A stretch of 61,186 nt of DNA from Promicromonosporaceae bacterium (GCA_009783295.1 WRHK01000020.1:1-61186); one strand, 5' to 3'. Positions 18,233-26,839 are shown, counted from the stretch's first letter. Numbers and translations are program-made. Notes: a model not told the origin generated them from the sequence alone.

Positions 18233-19105
18233 TCAGCGAGAGGCTTGCGGGAACCGCACGCCGGTGAGCTCCTCGGACGCCGCCCACAGGCGCGCCGCGA
18301 CCGCCGGGTCGCTCGCCCCCGGTGCCGGGGCGACCACGGTCGCGTCCCCGCGCACGCCGAACCACCGCGGCGCGGCGAGGCCGCCGCTCGGGACGTCGCC
18401 GACGGCGGCCAGCAGCGTCGGGCGGGCCCCGCCCGCGGGGCTCTGCGCGAGCAGCCGCGTGCCGAGGCGGAAGGCGACGTCGCCGGCCCGGTTGCCGGTG
18501 GGCACGGTGAAGTCGGTCGCCGCCCAGCCCGGGTCGGCCGCCGTCGCCAGTACGGGCGAGCCCGCCGCCGCCAGCCGCCGTCGAAGCCCAGCGGTGAACA
18601 GCAGGACCGCGAGCTTGGACTGCCCGTAGGCGCCGAACGGCGTGTAGGGCCGCTGCTCCCACTGCAGGTCGTCGAAGTCGATCCGCGCCCCGCGGTGCGC
18701 ATTCGACGTCACCGAGACCACGCGCCCGGTGAGTCGGTCCAGCAGCAGGTTCGTGAGCGCGAAGGGGCCGAGGTGGTTCACGCCGAGCTGGCGCTCGAAC
18801 CCGTCCGCGGTCTGCTGCCGGGTCGGGCTCATCGTGCCCGCGTTGTTGACCAGCAGGTCGACGGGGCCCGGCAGGCCGTCGGCGAACGCGCGGACCGAGG
18901 CGAGCGAGCCGAGGTCGAGCGGCCGCACCTCGACGTCACCCGGCATCGCCAGGGCGGCGGCCCGGCCCTGCTCCTGGTCGCGGACGGCGAGGACCACGTG
19001 CGCCCCGCGCTCGGCGAGCACGGCCGCGACCGCGCGGCCGATGCCCCGGCTGCCGCCGGTGACGACGGCGGTGCGACCGGACAGGTCGGTGAGGCGCGCG
19101 CTCAC
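18233..19105 (-). CDS. SDR-family oxidoreductase (copy 1)
   Basis: A 290-residue short-chain dehydrogenase/reductase. It has the cofactor motif TGGSRGIG near residue 15, the NNAGTM motif, and an active-site YGQSK (Tyr-x3-Lys) near residue 170, in the retinol-dehydrogenase/WW-oxidoreductase-like branch. GTG 19105 overlaps the TGA of the upstream quinone oxidoreductase, so the two are translationally coupled. Nearly the same gene pair occurs again at 59408-61186; the C-terminal ends differ slightly (here LTGVRFPQASR). Confidence 0.88.
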   Translation of the reverse strand: MSARLTDLSGRTAVVTGGSRGIGRAVAAVLAERGAHVVLAVRDQEQGRAAALAMPGDVEVRPLDLGSLASVRAFADGLPGPVDLLVNNAGTMSPTRQQTADGFERQLGVNHLGPFALTNLLLDRLTGRVVSVTSNAHRGARIDFDDLQWEQRPYTPFGAYGQSKLAVLLFTAGLRRRLAAAGSPVLATAADPGWAATDFTVPTGNRAGDVAFRLGTRLLAQSPAGGARPTLLAAVGDVPSGGLAAPRWFGVRGDATVVAPAPGASDPAVAARLWAASEELTGVRFPQASR

Positions 19106-20028
19106 AGCGTCACCACGACCTTGCCGTGCACGTGCCCCGAGGCCTGGAGGGCAACGGCGTCCTGGATCCTCTCGAGCGGGAACGTGGCCGCGACGGGCAC
19201 GGTCAGGCGTCCGTCGATGATCGCGGCGGTGAGCCGGTGGAGGTCGGCGGGCGCCGCGTCGAAGCCGCCCGTGGCGCGGACGCCGCCGGGCGGGGTGGGG
19301 CCGGCGGCGATGGTCGAGATCCGTGCGGTCGGCACCCCGAGCGCGAGCGCGGCCTCGGCCGCCTCGGTGCCGAACAGGTCGGTCGCCGCGGTCACGACGA
19401 CGCCGGACTCGCGCACCCGGTCGGCCAGCCCGGGGCCGTGCGCGACCGGCGTCGCGCCCAGGCGCCGCAGGAAGTCGAATGTCCCGGGCGAGCACGTGCC
19501 CACCACGCGCGCACCCGCTAGCCGCGCGACCTGCACCGCCAGCACGCCGACGCCGCCAGCCGCCCCGCCGACCAGCACGGTGTCCCCAGGGCGTGTCCCG
19601 ATCGCCGCGATCGCCGCGATCGCGGTCAAGCCGGGCGTGGGGAGCGCGGCGGCCACCGCGTCGCTCACGCCGTCGGGCAGAGGCCCGAGCCAGGACAGAG
19701 GCGACGGCGCGACGGAGACGACGACATGGTCGCTCGCGGCGCGCCCCAGCGCGCCGCCATAGACGCGGTCGCCGACGGCGAACCCCTCGACACTGGCACC
19801 GACCTCGTCGACGACGCCCGCGAGGTCGGTCCCGAACCCGGCCGGCAGCGTGACGCCGAATCGGGCCGCGACGTCCCGGCTCGCGGTGAGCTGCCAGTCC
19901 ATGGGGTTGAGCCCGACGGCGCGGACCCGGACTCGGACCTCGCCCAGTCCGGCGTGCGGCTCGGATATCTCCCGGACTTCGAGGACCTCAGGTCCCCCGA
20001 ACCTCTCGACGACGACGGCACGAGCCAT
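19102..20028 (-). CDS. zinc-independent MDR / quinone oxidoreductase (copy 1)
   Basis: A 308-residue medium-chain dehydrogenase/reductase related to NADPH:quinone oxidoreductase. It has a GroES-like N-terminal domain (VRVRVRAVGLNPMDWQL), a GTDLAGVVDEVG segment, and a Rossmann motif VGGAAGGVGVLAVQ. The structural and catalytic zinc Cys/His residues are absent, as usual for the quinone-reductase branch. It heads a two-gene operon with an SDR. A divergent TetR gene and two operator-like palindromes lie directly upstream, suggesting induction by an electrophile or quinone. Confidence 0.88.
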   Translation of the reverse strand: MARAVVVERFGGPEVLEVREISEPHAGLGEVRVRVRAVGLNPMDWQLTASRDVAARFGVTLPAGFGTDLAGVVDEVGASVEGFAVGDRVYGGALGRAASDHVVVSVAPSPLSWLGPLPDGVSDAVAAALPTPGLTAIAAIAAIGTRPGDTVLVGGAAGGVGVLAVQVARLAGARVVGTCSPGTFDFLRRLGATPVAHGPGLADRVRESGVVVTAATDLFGTEAAEAALALGVPTARISTIAAGPTPPGGVRATGGFDAAPADLHRLTAAIIDGRLTVPVAATFPLERIQDAVALQASGHVHGKVVVTL

Positions 20029-20047
20029 GGCAGCCTCCTGGACGCGT

Positions 20048-20066
20048 GAAAAGACTCTGTCTTGTC
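20048..20066. promoter_or_regulatory. TetR operator O1
   Basis: GAAAAGAC-TCT-GTCTTGTC, matching the O2 palindrome with one mismatch in the left half-site. It lies 20 bases upstream of the quinone oxidoreductase start. Confidence 0.65.
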
Positions 20067-20077
20067 ACCGTACCACT

Positions 20078-20096
20078 GACAAGACTTGGTCTTGTC
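20078..20096. promoter_or_regulatory. TetR operator O2
   Basis: GACAAGACTTGGTCTTGTC, a perfect 8-3-8 palindrome. Its centre is 30 bases from that of O1, close to three helical turns, so two dimers would sit on the same DNA face. Confidence 0.72.
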
Positions 20097-20126
20097 GCCT
20101 TGCTCCTGCGACGAGACGAAGTGCCG

Positions 20127-20132
20127 TAGCCT
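20127..20132 (+). promoter_or_regulatory. -10 box of leaderless promoter (TetR gene)
   Basis: TAGCCT lies 6 bases before the ATG at 20139. Confidence 0.45.
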
Positions 20133-20138
20133 GCTCGC

Positions 20139-20714
20139 ATGGCTCGCTGGGAACCGAACGCGCGCGCACGGCTCGCCGCCGCGGCGCTCGACCTGTTCGA
20201 GGAGCACGGCTACGACAGCACCACCGTCGCCCAGATCACCGAGCGCGCCGGCCTGACCAAGAGCTCCTTCTTCCGGCACTTCACCGACAAGCGCGAGGTG
20301 CTGTTCGACGGCGAAGCCATGACCGAGGCTCTCGTCACGGGCGTCGCAGAGGCGCCCGCCGACGTCGCACCGCTCGACGCGCTGACCCACGCGTTCCTGC
20401 GCACCGGCGAGACCATGTTCCCGCCAGAGCGTCGCCCGTTCCTCGCCCGCCGCGCCGCCGTGATCCGCCGCGCGCCCGAGCTCGCCGAGCGCGAAGCGCT
20501 CAAGGAGCTCGGCCTCGCCGACGCCGTCCGCACGGCCCTCGAGGCCCGCGGGACCACGCCCGTGGAGGCACGCGTCTGCGCCGAGCTCGGAGGACTCGCG
20601 TTCTCCCTCGCCTACGAGCGGTGGCTCGAGGCGGGGGCCGAGGTGCGGTTCGAGCCGTTGCTGCGCCGAGCGGAGCGAGAGGTACGCGCGGCCGCGTCGC
20701 AGTCGACGCGCTGA
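20139..20714 (+). CDS. TetR/AcrR family transcriptional regulator
   Basis: A 191-residue repressor. The N-terminal helix-turn-helix (ARLAAAALDLFEEHGYDSTT, then VAQITERAGLTKSSFFRHF) is followed by a helical ligand-binding domain with no recognisable ligand signature. It is divergent from the quinone oxidoreductase/SDR operon. Two matching palindromes in the 110-base spacer are its probable operators, so it would repress that operon and itself. Confidence 0.9.
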   Translation: MARWEPNARARLAAAALDLFEEHGYDSTTVAQITERAGLTKSSFFRHFTDKREVLFDGEAMTEALVTGVAEAPADVAPLDALTHAFLRTGETMFPPERRPFLARRAAVIRRAPELAEREALKELGLADAVRTALEARGTTPVEARVCAELGGLAFSLAYERWLEAGAEVRFEPLLRRAEREVRAAASQSTR

Positions 20715-20741
20715 GACGGAGGCGACGGCCCGAAGCGCGAC

Positions 20742-21887
20742 TCAGGCGGGGTCGACGAAGAAGGCCGGTATCGCGTCGCTCGACGCGACCGCCGCGAGGA
20801 TGCCGTCGACGGCGGCGAGGGCCTCACCGATCGTGACGTCCATGTCGAGATAGCGGTACGTGCCGAGCCTCCCGACGAAGGTGACGCCGCGCTCCGACCG
20901 GGCAGCGTCGAGGTAGCGGTCGAGCAGTGCGCGGTCGTCGGCGAGGCGGATCGGGTAGTAGGGGATGTCGCCCTCGCTGCACGCGCGGCTGTACTCCTTG
21001 AAGCAGATCGTGCGCTCGTGCGACTCCCACGGCGCGAAGTTCTTGTGCTCGGTGATGCGCGTGTAGGGGACCTCGTAGTCGCCGAAGTTCATCACGGGGC
21101 AGCCCAGCGAGTCGCCGTCGGCGCGGTACGGCTCGAAGTCGAGCGTGCGGTAGCCCAGCCGGCCGTGCTCGTGGCCGAACCACTCGTCGAGCGGCCCGGT
21201 CCAGACCACGTGGTCGAACGGCGTCCGGTCCGCGGCAACGAAGTGGTGCGACAGACGCACCTGGATGCGCTCGTGGTCGAGGATCCTCTCGACGATCGCC
21301 GTGTACCCGTCGCGGGGGATCGCCTGGTGCGGGTGGCTGAAGTACGAGTCCGCGTACGTGAACCGCACCGGCAGGCGCTTGAGGACCGAAGCCGGCAGCT
21401 GCCTCGGGTGCACGCCCCACTGCTTGCGGGTGTAGCCGTAGAAGAAGGCCTCGTAGAGGGTGCGCCCGATGAACCTGAGCGCCTGTTCCTCGAAGTTGGC
21501 TGGCTCTCCGATGCTCTCGTCCGCCTCCTGGGCGATGCGGTCGCGCGCCTCGTCGGGCGTCAGCGCCGTGTCGAACAGCTGGTTGATCGTGTGCAGGCTG
21601 ATCGGCAGCGAGTAGACCTTGCCCCCGACGGTGGTCTTGACCCGGTGGTCGTACGGCACCATCTCGCCGTAGCGGTTGACGTACTCCCACACCCGCTCGT
21701 CGCTGGTGTGGAAGATGTGCGGCCCGTACATGTGGACCATCACGCCCGTCTCGGCGTCGCGCTCGGTGTGGCAGTTGCCGGCGACGTGCGGCCGGGAGTC
21801 GAACACGGTGACGTCGTGCCCGGCCTCCGCGAGCCCCCGCCCGATGACAGCACCCGAGAAGCCGGACCCGACGACCCCGAACCTCAT
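20742..21887 (-). CDS. glf: UDP-galactopyranose mutase
   Basis: A 381-residue flavoenzyme that interconverts UDP-galactopyranose and UDP-galactofuranose for cell-surface galactans. The N-terminal FAD-binding motif GVVGSGFSGAVIGRGLAEAG is clear, followed by the family block HMYGPHIFHTSDERVWEYVN and, later, the arginine-rich YTRKQWG region. Length and motif order match bacterial Glf. The gene starts 6 bases after the OsmC-family gene, so they may be co-transcribed. No glycosyltransferase for galactofuranose lies nearby. Confidence 0.93.
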   Translation of the reverse strand: MRFGVVGSGFSGAVIGRGLAEAGHDVTVFDSRPHVAGNCHTERDAETGVMVHMYGPHIFHTSDERVWEYVNRYGEMVPYDHRVKTTVGGKVYSLPISLHTINQLFDTALTPDEARDRIAQEADESIGEPANFEEQALRFIGRTLYEAFFYGYTRKQWGVHPRQLPASVLKRLPVRFTYADSYFSHPHQAIPRDGYTAIVERILDHERIQVRLSHHFVAADRTPFDHVVWTGPLDEWFGHEHGRLGYRTLDFEPYRADGDSLGCPVMNFGDYEVPYTRITEHKNFAPWESHERTICFKEYSRACSEGDIPYYPIRLADDRALLDRYLDAARSERGVTFVGRLGTYRYLDMDVTIGEALAAVDGILAAVASSDAIPAFFVDPA

Positions 21888-21892
21888 CGCGC

Positions 21893-22336
21893 TCAGGCCT
21901 CCAGGGCGGCGTCGAGGGTGATCTCGACGCCCGTCAGCGCACGACTGACCGGGCAGCTGGCCTTGGCCGCACCCGCCGCGTCCAGGAAGCCCGCCTCGTC
22001 GAGCCCGCCCACCTCGCCGCGGACGGTGAGCCGGATGCCGGTGAGCTGGAAGCCCCCACGGACTGGGTCCGGGCCGAGGGACACGTCGGCCCGGACGTCG
22101 AGCGCCTCCGGCGTCCCGCCGCGCTGCGCGATCTCGGCGCTGAGCTGCATGGCGAAGCAGGCCGAGTGCGCGGCCGCGATGAGCTCCTCCGGGCTGGTCG
22201 TCCCGTCGGCGTCGTCGGCGGCACGCTTCGGGAACGAGACGTCGTAGGTGCCGATCCGCGAGCTGGTGAGCTCGATCTGGCCGGCACCATGCTCGAGGGT
22301 GCCGTTCCAGGCGGTCCGTGCGGTGCGAGTGGGCAT
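21893..22336 (-). CDS. osmC: OsmC-type peroxiredoxin
   Basis: A 147-residue OsmC/Ohr-family thiol peroxidase that reduces organic hydroperoxides. The two redox cysteines are visible in AAHSACFAMQL and KASCPVSRAL. TSPEELIAAAHSACFAM, with an Ala-Ala before the His, is closer to OsmC than to Ohr. ATG 22336 is chosen because upstream in-frame sequence lies inside the regulatory spacer. It is divergent from a MarR-family regulator and separated from it by three repeated boxes. Confidence 0.88.
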   Translation of the reverse strand: MPTRTARTAWNGTLEHGAGQIELTSSRIGTYDVSFPKRAADDADGTTSPEELIAAAHSACFAMQLSAEIAQRGGTPEALDVRADVSLGPDPVRGGFQLTGIRLTVRGEVGGLDEAGFLDAAGAAKASCPVSRALTGVEITLDAALEA

Positions 22337-22362
22337 GGTGTGCTCCTGTCGAGGTGATTTAC

Positions 22363-22405
22363 CTTGTGCACAAGATACTTGCACGCAAGGTATCTTGAGG
22401 ACAAG
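22363..22405. promoter_or_regulatory. three tandem CTTG-N4-CAAG boxes (MarR operator array)
   Basis: Three copies of CTTG-N4-CAAG lie at 22363-22374 (a perfect palindrome, CTTGTGCACAAG), 22378-22389 and 22394-22405, with centres 15 and 16 bases apart, filling the divergent OsmC/MarR promoter. A thiol-sensing MarR/OhrR-type repressor is the natural binder. Confidence 0.65.
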
Positions 22406-22436
22406 CCCCCCACATGGACGAGCGACAGGAGAAGCC

Positions 22437-22871
22437 ATGGGCGACCGTGTGCTCGACGACCTGCTCTGCTTCGACCTCTACTCGATCTCGCGCACGATCA
22501 CCGGCCTGTACCGGCCCGTCCTCGAGCCTGCCGGGCTGACGTACCCGCAGTTCCTCGTGCTCGTCACGCTCACCCGCGTCGGCCCGTCGCCCATCGGCGA
22601 GATCGGCCGCGCCACCCGACTCGACCACGGGACCCTCACACCCTTGCTGCGACGCCTCGCCGAACGCGGCCTGCTGTCCTTGGACCGCTCGCCGACCGAC
22701 GCCCGCAGCGTCGTCGCCTCGCTGACCGCCCACGGCGAGGCCCTGCGCCCCGTGCTGCACGACGCCGAGTGCCGCATCCGCGACTCGCTCGGCATGAGCG
22801 AAGTGGAGGTGCGCCGACTGCAGGACACCCTGCACCGTCTGGCCGACCACCTCGACACCGTGCGGGCGTAG
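22437..22871 (+). CDS. MarR family transcriptional regulator (OhrR-like)
   Basis: A 144-residue winged-helix repressor. A Cys near the N-terminus (LLCFDLYS, residue 10) sits where OhrR carries its peroxide-sensing Cys. The wing region RSPTDARSVVASLT and the recognition helix LDHGTLTPLLRRLAERGLL are typical. It is divergent from the osmC gene, the standard Ohr/OhrR arrangement, so it should derepress osmC upon oxidation by organic peroxide. ATG 22437 has the Shine-Dalgarno CAGGAG. Confidence 0.88.
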   Translation: MGDRVLDDLLCFDLYSISRTITGLYRPVLEPAGLTYPQFLVLVTLTRVGPSPIGEIGRATRLDHGTLTPLLRRLAERGLLSLDRSPTDARSVVASLTAHGEALRPVLHDAECRIRDSLGMSEVEVRRLQDTLHRLADHLDTVRA

Positions 22872-22900
22872 CCTCGGGCTCAGGCGCCCGGACGGGCTTC

Positions 22901-22919
22901 GGCGATCCGGGAGATCGCC
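22901..22919 (+). terminator. possible terminator after MarR gene
   Basis: GGCGATC-N5-GATCGCC, a perfect 7-bp stem followed by TTCTTC, 30 bases after the MarR stop. The rest of the gap (22872-23080) contains no convincing gene. Confidence 0.45.
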
Positions 22920-23080
22920 TTCTTCATGGGCGCCAGCATGCCTCGCTGATCCTGAGCTCGCACAGGCTTTGTGACGCTCGCAGACGTCTCGACGGGCTCC
23001 TGCGGGACTCGGGGGCGGGCCCGCCGTCCCGATGTCGTCACCCCGGCTCCTCCCAGGCGCTTCGGCGCCGACCGAGCGCG

Positions 23081-24061
23081 TCAGGAACGTCGGCCGCGCG
23101 GGGCAGCCGTGAGCCGCCCGTCGACGCCGTACCGCCCGAGCTGCGCCAGCAAGGCCTCGTGGCCGTCTCGCACTGTCCAGTGGATCGAGGGCATGCCTGC
23201 CGCCGGGGCGGCGTCGACGTTCACGAGGTCGTCATCGACGAGAATGATGGTCTCCGGTGCCGCGCCGATGCGTCGTGCAGCCTCGACGAAGAACGCGGCG
23301 TCAGGTTTCGCGACTCCCAGCTCGCAGGAGTAGCAGCTCGTGTCGAAGAGGTCGTCGTACCCGAAGGCCGTCCGCAGGAACGCCGCCCGGTGCGCGTCCT
23401 GGTTCGTGCCGAGATGGACGCCGTACCCGTTGCGGCGCAGCGCATCGACCAGAGCCACCGTGGCAGGAACCGCCGCGACACGGCACCAGGCGCCAGCGAA
23501 GACCTCGTCGTCCGACGCGTGCACGTCGAACTCGACGAGCAGGGCGGCGAGCAGCAGCAAGAAGCCCCCCTGACCCGCGAGCGTGGGGCGCTCCAACGCC
23601 CACGCCCGGCGCAGGAACTCCCGGGCCCTGGCGCCGACGAATGGTTCCGCCAACGCGTACCAGTCGACGTCCGGCACCTCCTGCACGACGCCGGCGGGCA
23701 GCGGCGTCGGCTCACCCCGAAAGGCCGAGACCACACCCACCTGGAACTCGTCCTCGTAGACCACGGCGCCCGGCTCGACGGCCCGTACGACGTCGAACGG
23801 CACACCGTGAGCGTCCAGGATCGCGCACAGGACGTCCACGCCGTCCTGCATCGGTCGAGGCACAGGGGCCTTGAACCACGTGACCGCGCCGATCGTGTTG
23901 CCGTCGGCGTAGAAGTCCGGGTTCGGCAGGTGCTCGATGAACAACTCCTCGACCTCGAGGTACGTCGCCACCTCCCCCGGCGTCAGCACGCCCGCACGAC
24001 GAAGTTGGTCGACGGCGACGAACACACCCACCTCGACACCGAGGCGCCCGCGATACCTCAC
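23081..24061 (-). CDS. HAD-like hydrolase with an N-terminal unknown domain
   Basis: A 326-residue protein. The C-terminal part, about 150-326, is HAD-like: LGTNQ (motif II Thr), GVAKPDAAFF (motif III Lys) and ILVDDDLVNVDAA (motif IV acidic cluster), with a helical cap before motif II. The usual N-terminal DxDx(T/V) nucleophile motif is not evident. The N-terminal 115 residues are another domain that I do not recognise (VEELFIEHLPNPDFYADGN is its most distinctive stretch). It may be a natural two-domain protein or a fusion in which the HAD lost its first strand. The start is GTG 24061. Substrate unknown. Confidence 0.6.
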   Translation of the reverse strand: MRYRGRLGVEVGVFVAVDQLRRAGVLTPGEVATYLEVEELFIEHLPNPDFYADGNTIGAVTWFKAPVPRPMQDGVDVLCAILDAHGVPFDVVRAVEPGAVVYEDEFQVGVVSAFRGEPTPLPAGVVQEVPDVDWYALAEPFVGARAREFLRRAWALERPTLAGQGGFLLLLAALLVEFDVHASDDEVFAGAWCRVAAVPATVALVDALRRNGYGVHLGTNQDAHRAAFLRTAFGYDDLFDTSCYSCELGVAKPDAAFFVEAARRIGAAPETIILVDDDLVNVDAAPAAGMPSIHWTVRDGHEALLAQLGRYGVDGRLTAAPRGRRS

Positions 24062-24194
24062 CTACACACGAACGAACCCTGGGGAGACGGTCACCGGCGG
24101 ATCCTCGCAGACAGCAACCCGCGGCCGCGCTCCAATTGTCGGCTTACCGGGGCGGGCCCTCACGGCGTCGTGTTCGGGCAGAGAGAATGCCGTC

Positions 24195-24926
24195 ATGCGC
24201 TTCTCGCAACCCCCGGTCGTGCGGGTCCTCCCCGAGCCGTCGACCCCGCTGCCGGCGCACGAGTGGCCGCGCACGATCCCCGCCGTCGAGCAGGTCCACC
24301 ACGACGGCCTCGACCTCGGCCCGGGTGTCACCTTCCTGGTGGGCGAGAACGGGTCCGGCAAGTCGACCCTCGTCGAGGCGGTCGCCGTCGCGTACGGGCT
24401 CTCCCCCGAGGGCGGCTCCCCGCACGGGCAGCACACCTCCCGCGCGACCGAGTCCCCGCTCCACAAGGCGATCCGCCTCCAACGCGGCATCGGGTCCGGG
24501 CACTGGGGATTCTTCCTGCGCGCCGAGACCATGCACGGCTGGTACACGTACGTCGAGCAGATCGGCAGCAACCCGCGCAACCCCGACCCGCGCTTCCACG
24601 AGATGAGCCACGGCGAGTCGTTCCTCACAGTCCTGGAAAGACGGTTCGACTCACCGGGCTTCTACTGCCTCGACGAGCCCGAGGCCGCCCTCTCCTTCGC
24701 CTCCACGCTCCGGCTCATGCGGGTACTCGCCGACCTCGTCGCCGACGGCGGCCAGGTGCTGTGCGCGACGCACTCCCCCGTGCTCCCGGCCCTGCCCGGC
24801 GCGACGATCTTCGAGGTCGGGCCGTGGGGCCTTCGCCGGACACAGTGGGCCTACCTCGAGCTCGTCGCGCACTGGCGCGCCTACCTCGACTCACCCCAGC
24901 GCTACCTGCGACACCTTCTCGACTGA
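24195..24926 (+). CDS. AAA family ATPase (ABC-type fold, small)
   Basis: A 243-residue soluble ATPase with Walker A GENGSGKSTL near residue 55, the signature-like SHGESFLTVL, Walker B FYCLDEPEAALSF, and a switch-like ATHSPVL histidine. This is the compact 'predicted ATPase' form related to SMC/OLD/ABC proteins, with no transmembrane or coiled-coil arm. Cellular role unknown. The ATG is chosen by the conserved N-terminus; no strong Shine-Dalgarno is visible. Confidence 0.78.
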   Translation: MRFSQPPVVRVLPEPSTPLPAHEWPRTIPAVEQVHHDGLDLGPGVTFLVGENGSGKSTLVEAVAVAYGLSPEGGSPHGQHTSRATESPLHKAIRLQRGIGSGHWGFFLRAETMHGWYTYVEQIGSNPRNPDPRFHEMSHGESFLTVLERRFDSPGFYCLDEPEAALSFASTLRLMRVLADLVADGGQVLCATHSPVLPALPGATIFEVGPWGLRRTQWAYLELVAHWRAYLDSPQRYLRHLLD

Positions 24927-25382
24927 CCACCACCGAGGTCGGGGGTGTACCCCATCCCAAGTCGGACGTCGTCGGGAGCGCGCTGCTCATGACGTTCGAT
25001 CCCGAAGACGACGGTCCACCGGCCCGTCGCGGTGCTCGCTGCGCATGGGATGGCAGTGCCAGCCGACGAGGGTTCACGGTCGGATCAGGACCGCGCGCGT
25101 TGATCGCCGGGAGCCGGTCTACCGAAGTGTCGACCCGACAACTCCCACTTAGGATGCTTGCTCAAGGTTGATATGTTGCTTCTCTACGCTCTGCCCTCGC
25201 CGTGACGAGCCTCTTCGCCGCCCGGGCATTTGTTCGTCCAGGAGCGCTTCGCGCGAGGGGTTACAGCGCGCCCCGCTCGTGGGACGTGACGGCTGTCGCT
25301 GGGGAGTGAGCCACGTTCTAGTTCGCCGGCGCCTCCGGTGGGCAGTTCTCCGTGCTAGTGCGAGAGAGGTCTCCGCCGACTG
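24927..25382. other. 456-base gap without a supported gene
   Basis: No open frame here has coding-like composition or a credible start. The second half is less GC-rich (for example TTGATATGTTGCTTC near 25168) and may hold the promoter of the following hydrolase gene. Confidence 0.4.
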
Positions 25383-26333
25383 ATGTCCAGCAAACCGACA
25401 CTCGCCTACAACGAGGAGTATGTCGAGATCAACGGCATCTCGCAGTATCTCCTTCACTACCCCGATCCCGGCAGCAGGGACGTCCTGCTCATGCTCCATG
25501 GCGGGCCTGGCGTCCCGAACTCGGTCCTGGCCTATCACCACCAGCCGTTCTACGGGCGGCTGGGCAACGTCGTCTACTACGACCAGCGTGCGACCGGGAA
25601 GACCCAGCTGAAGAGCAAGACCACCGCCGCGGACCTCAGCTGGGACCTGCTCCTGGAGGACCTGCGCCAGACGGTCGCGTACCTCAAGCGGCGCTACGAC
25701 ACGGATCGGATCATCCTGGTCGGACACTCCTTCGGGAGCATGCTCGGCAACGACTACGTGACCAAGCACCCCGGGGACGTGCTCGCCCTCATCGGATCCG
25801 GCGTGGTCACCGACAGCAGACGCCAAGGCGAGGTCTTCTACCAGCACATCCGGGAAGCTGTGGCAGCGCGTGGCATCAAGCGCGACCTCAAGAAGCTTCA
25901 GAAGGTGAGCCCGGCCCACCCGCACGTCAGCGCCAAGGAGTTCACCACCGGAGTCAGGGTCCTCAGCGACCTTGAGATGAAGTACGGCTATACAAAGGTG
26001 GCCTACATGCCGCTGCTGCGGAAGAGCCCGCTCATGAGCCTGCGTGACTTCGGCCAGATTCCGAAGAGCGGCAAGCTCACGCAGAAACTTGTGGCCGAGG
26101 TCGAGCACAACTACGACATCACGGGCACCACGAAATACGGCGTGCCCGTCTTCTACATCCTCGGACGTAAGGACCTCTGGACCTCCGGTGAGATCGCCGC
26201 GGAGCACCTGACCCAGCTCGAGGCTCCGCAGAAGGGCCTTTACTGGATCGAGGACGCCGGCCACTTCGTCGACACCGACGAACCAGGCGAGTTCTTTGAC
26301 ATCATCCGCGAGATCGTCGCAAAGTTGGCCTAG
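25383..26333 (+). CDS. alpha/beta hydrolase, proline-iminopeptidase-like
   Basis: A 316-residue hydrolase with the LMLHGGPGVP oxyanion motif characteristic of proline iminopeptidases and related S33 enzymes, the DQRATGKT segment, the nucleophile elbow GHSFGSMLG, an Asp in GRKDLWTS and the final His in EDAGHFVDTDEPGEF. Codon use is less extreme than in the neighbours (more AAG and AAC codons, occasional A/T third bases), which hints at recent acquisition. It is flanked by gene-poor sequence on both sides. Substrate unknown. Confidence 0.85.
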   Translation: MSSKPTLAYNEEYVEINGISQYLLHYPDPGSRDVLLMLHGGPGVPNSVLAYHHQPFYGRLGNVVYYDQRATGKTQLKSKTTAADLSWDLLLEDLRQTVAYLKRRYDTDRIILVGHSFGSMLGNDYVTKHPGDVLALIGSGVVTDSRRQGEVFYQHIREAVAARGIKRDLKKLQKVSPAHPHVSAKEFTTGVRVLSDLEMKYGYTKVAYMPLLRKSPLMSLRDFGQIPKSGKLTQKLVAEVEHNYDITGTTKYGVPVFYILGRKDLWTSGEIAAEHLTQLEAPQKGLYWIEDAGHFVDTDEPGEFFDIIREIVAKLA

Positions 26334-26839
26334 CGCCGCTAGTACGGGTGGTGGTCGGGTAGGGAGCAGAGTAGGCCGAACGACAAAGGGCGGGCCGAGC
26401 CGCTACTGCTCGCTGAGTCCACGTTCCTCACCTCCCTGCATCCCGAACCGCTGCGAACGGTTCTCAAAACCTCGGCGAGCCTAAGGCCGCCAGCATGAGA
26501 CCAGCTCTTTGTGAGGCGCGGATCGACGCGCGTCCGCGACCGCGACGTCGTCCTCGAACGCTCGCACGGTCCCTGCGGACAGCCTTGCGGCCCGCGCGGC
26601 CACCAGCACCGGCAACACTTCACCGAAAGGGCTCACGACACGGGCGACAACGAACGGACGGCGCGTGAGCTCGGGCAGCAAGCACCACCCGAGCGGTCCG
26701 AGCGGCTCATTGATCGGAGGCGGTCGGGACAGAGATCACGGCCGGACCACATCCGCCGAATGGCTATCCGCACTCCTGGTACCGGGGGACGGCCGGTTGG
26801 CGCAACTGCGCGCCCGACCCGCCGAGGTGCCGCTGGTGC
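26334..26839. other. 506-base gap with no supported gene
   Basis: A minus-strand frame at about 26481-26720 has some coding-like composition (VARVVSPFGEVLPVLVAARA), but it has no clear start and no recognisable family. It could be a remnant of a mobile-element gene. Nothing else is seen. Confidence 0.3.

Noticed and set aside
22880-22960. Short minus-strand ORF ending ISRIAEARPGA
   Set aside because: It overlaps a likely terminator, has no family resemblance and no ribosome site.
26481-26720. Minus-strand frame VARVVSPFGEVLPVLVAARA as a gene
   Set aside because: No convincing start or family. It is mentioned only as gap content.
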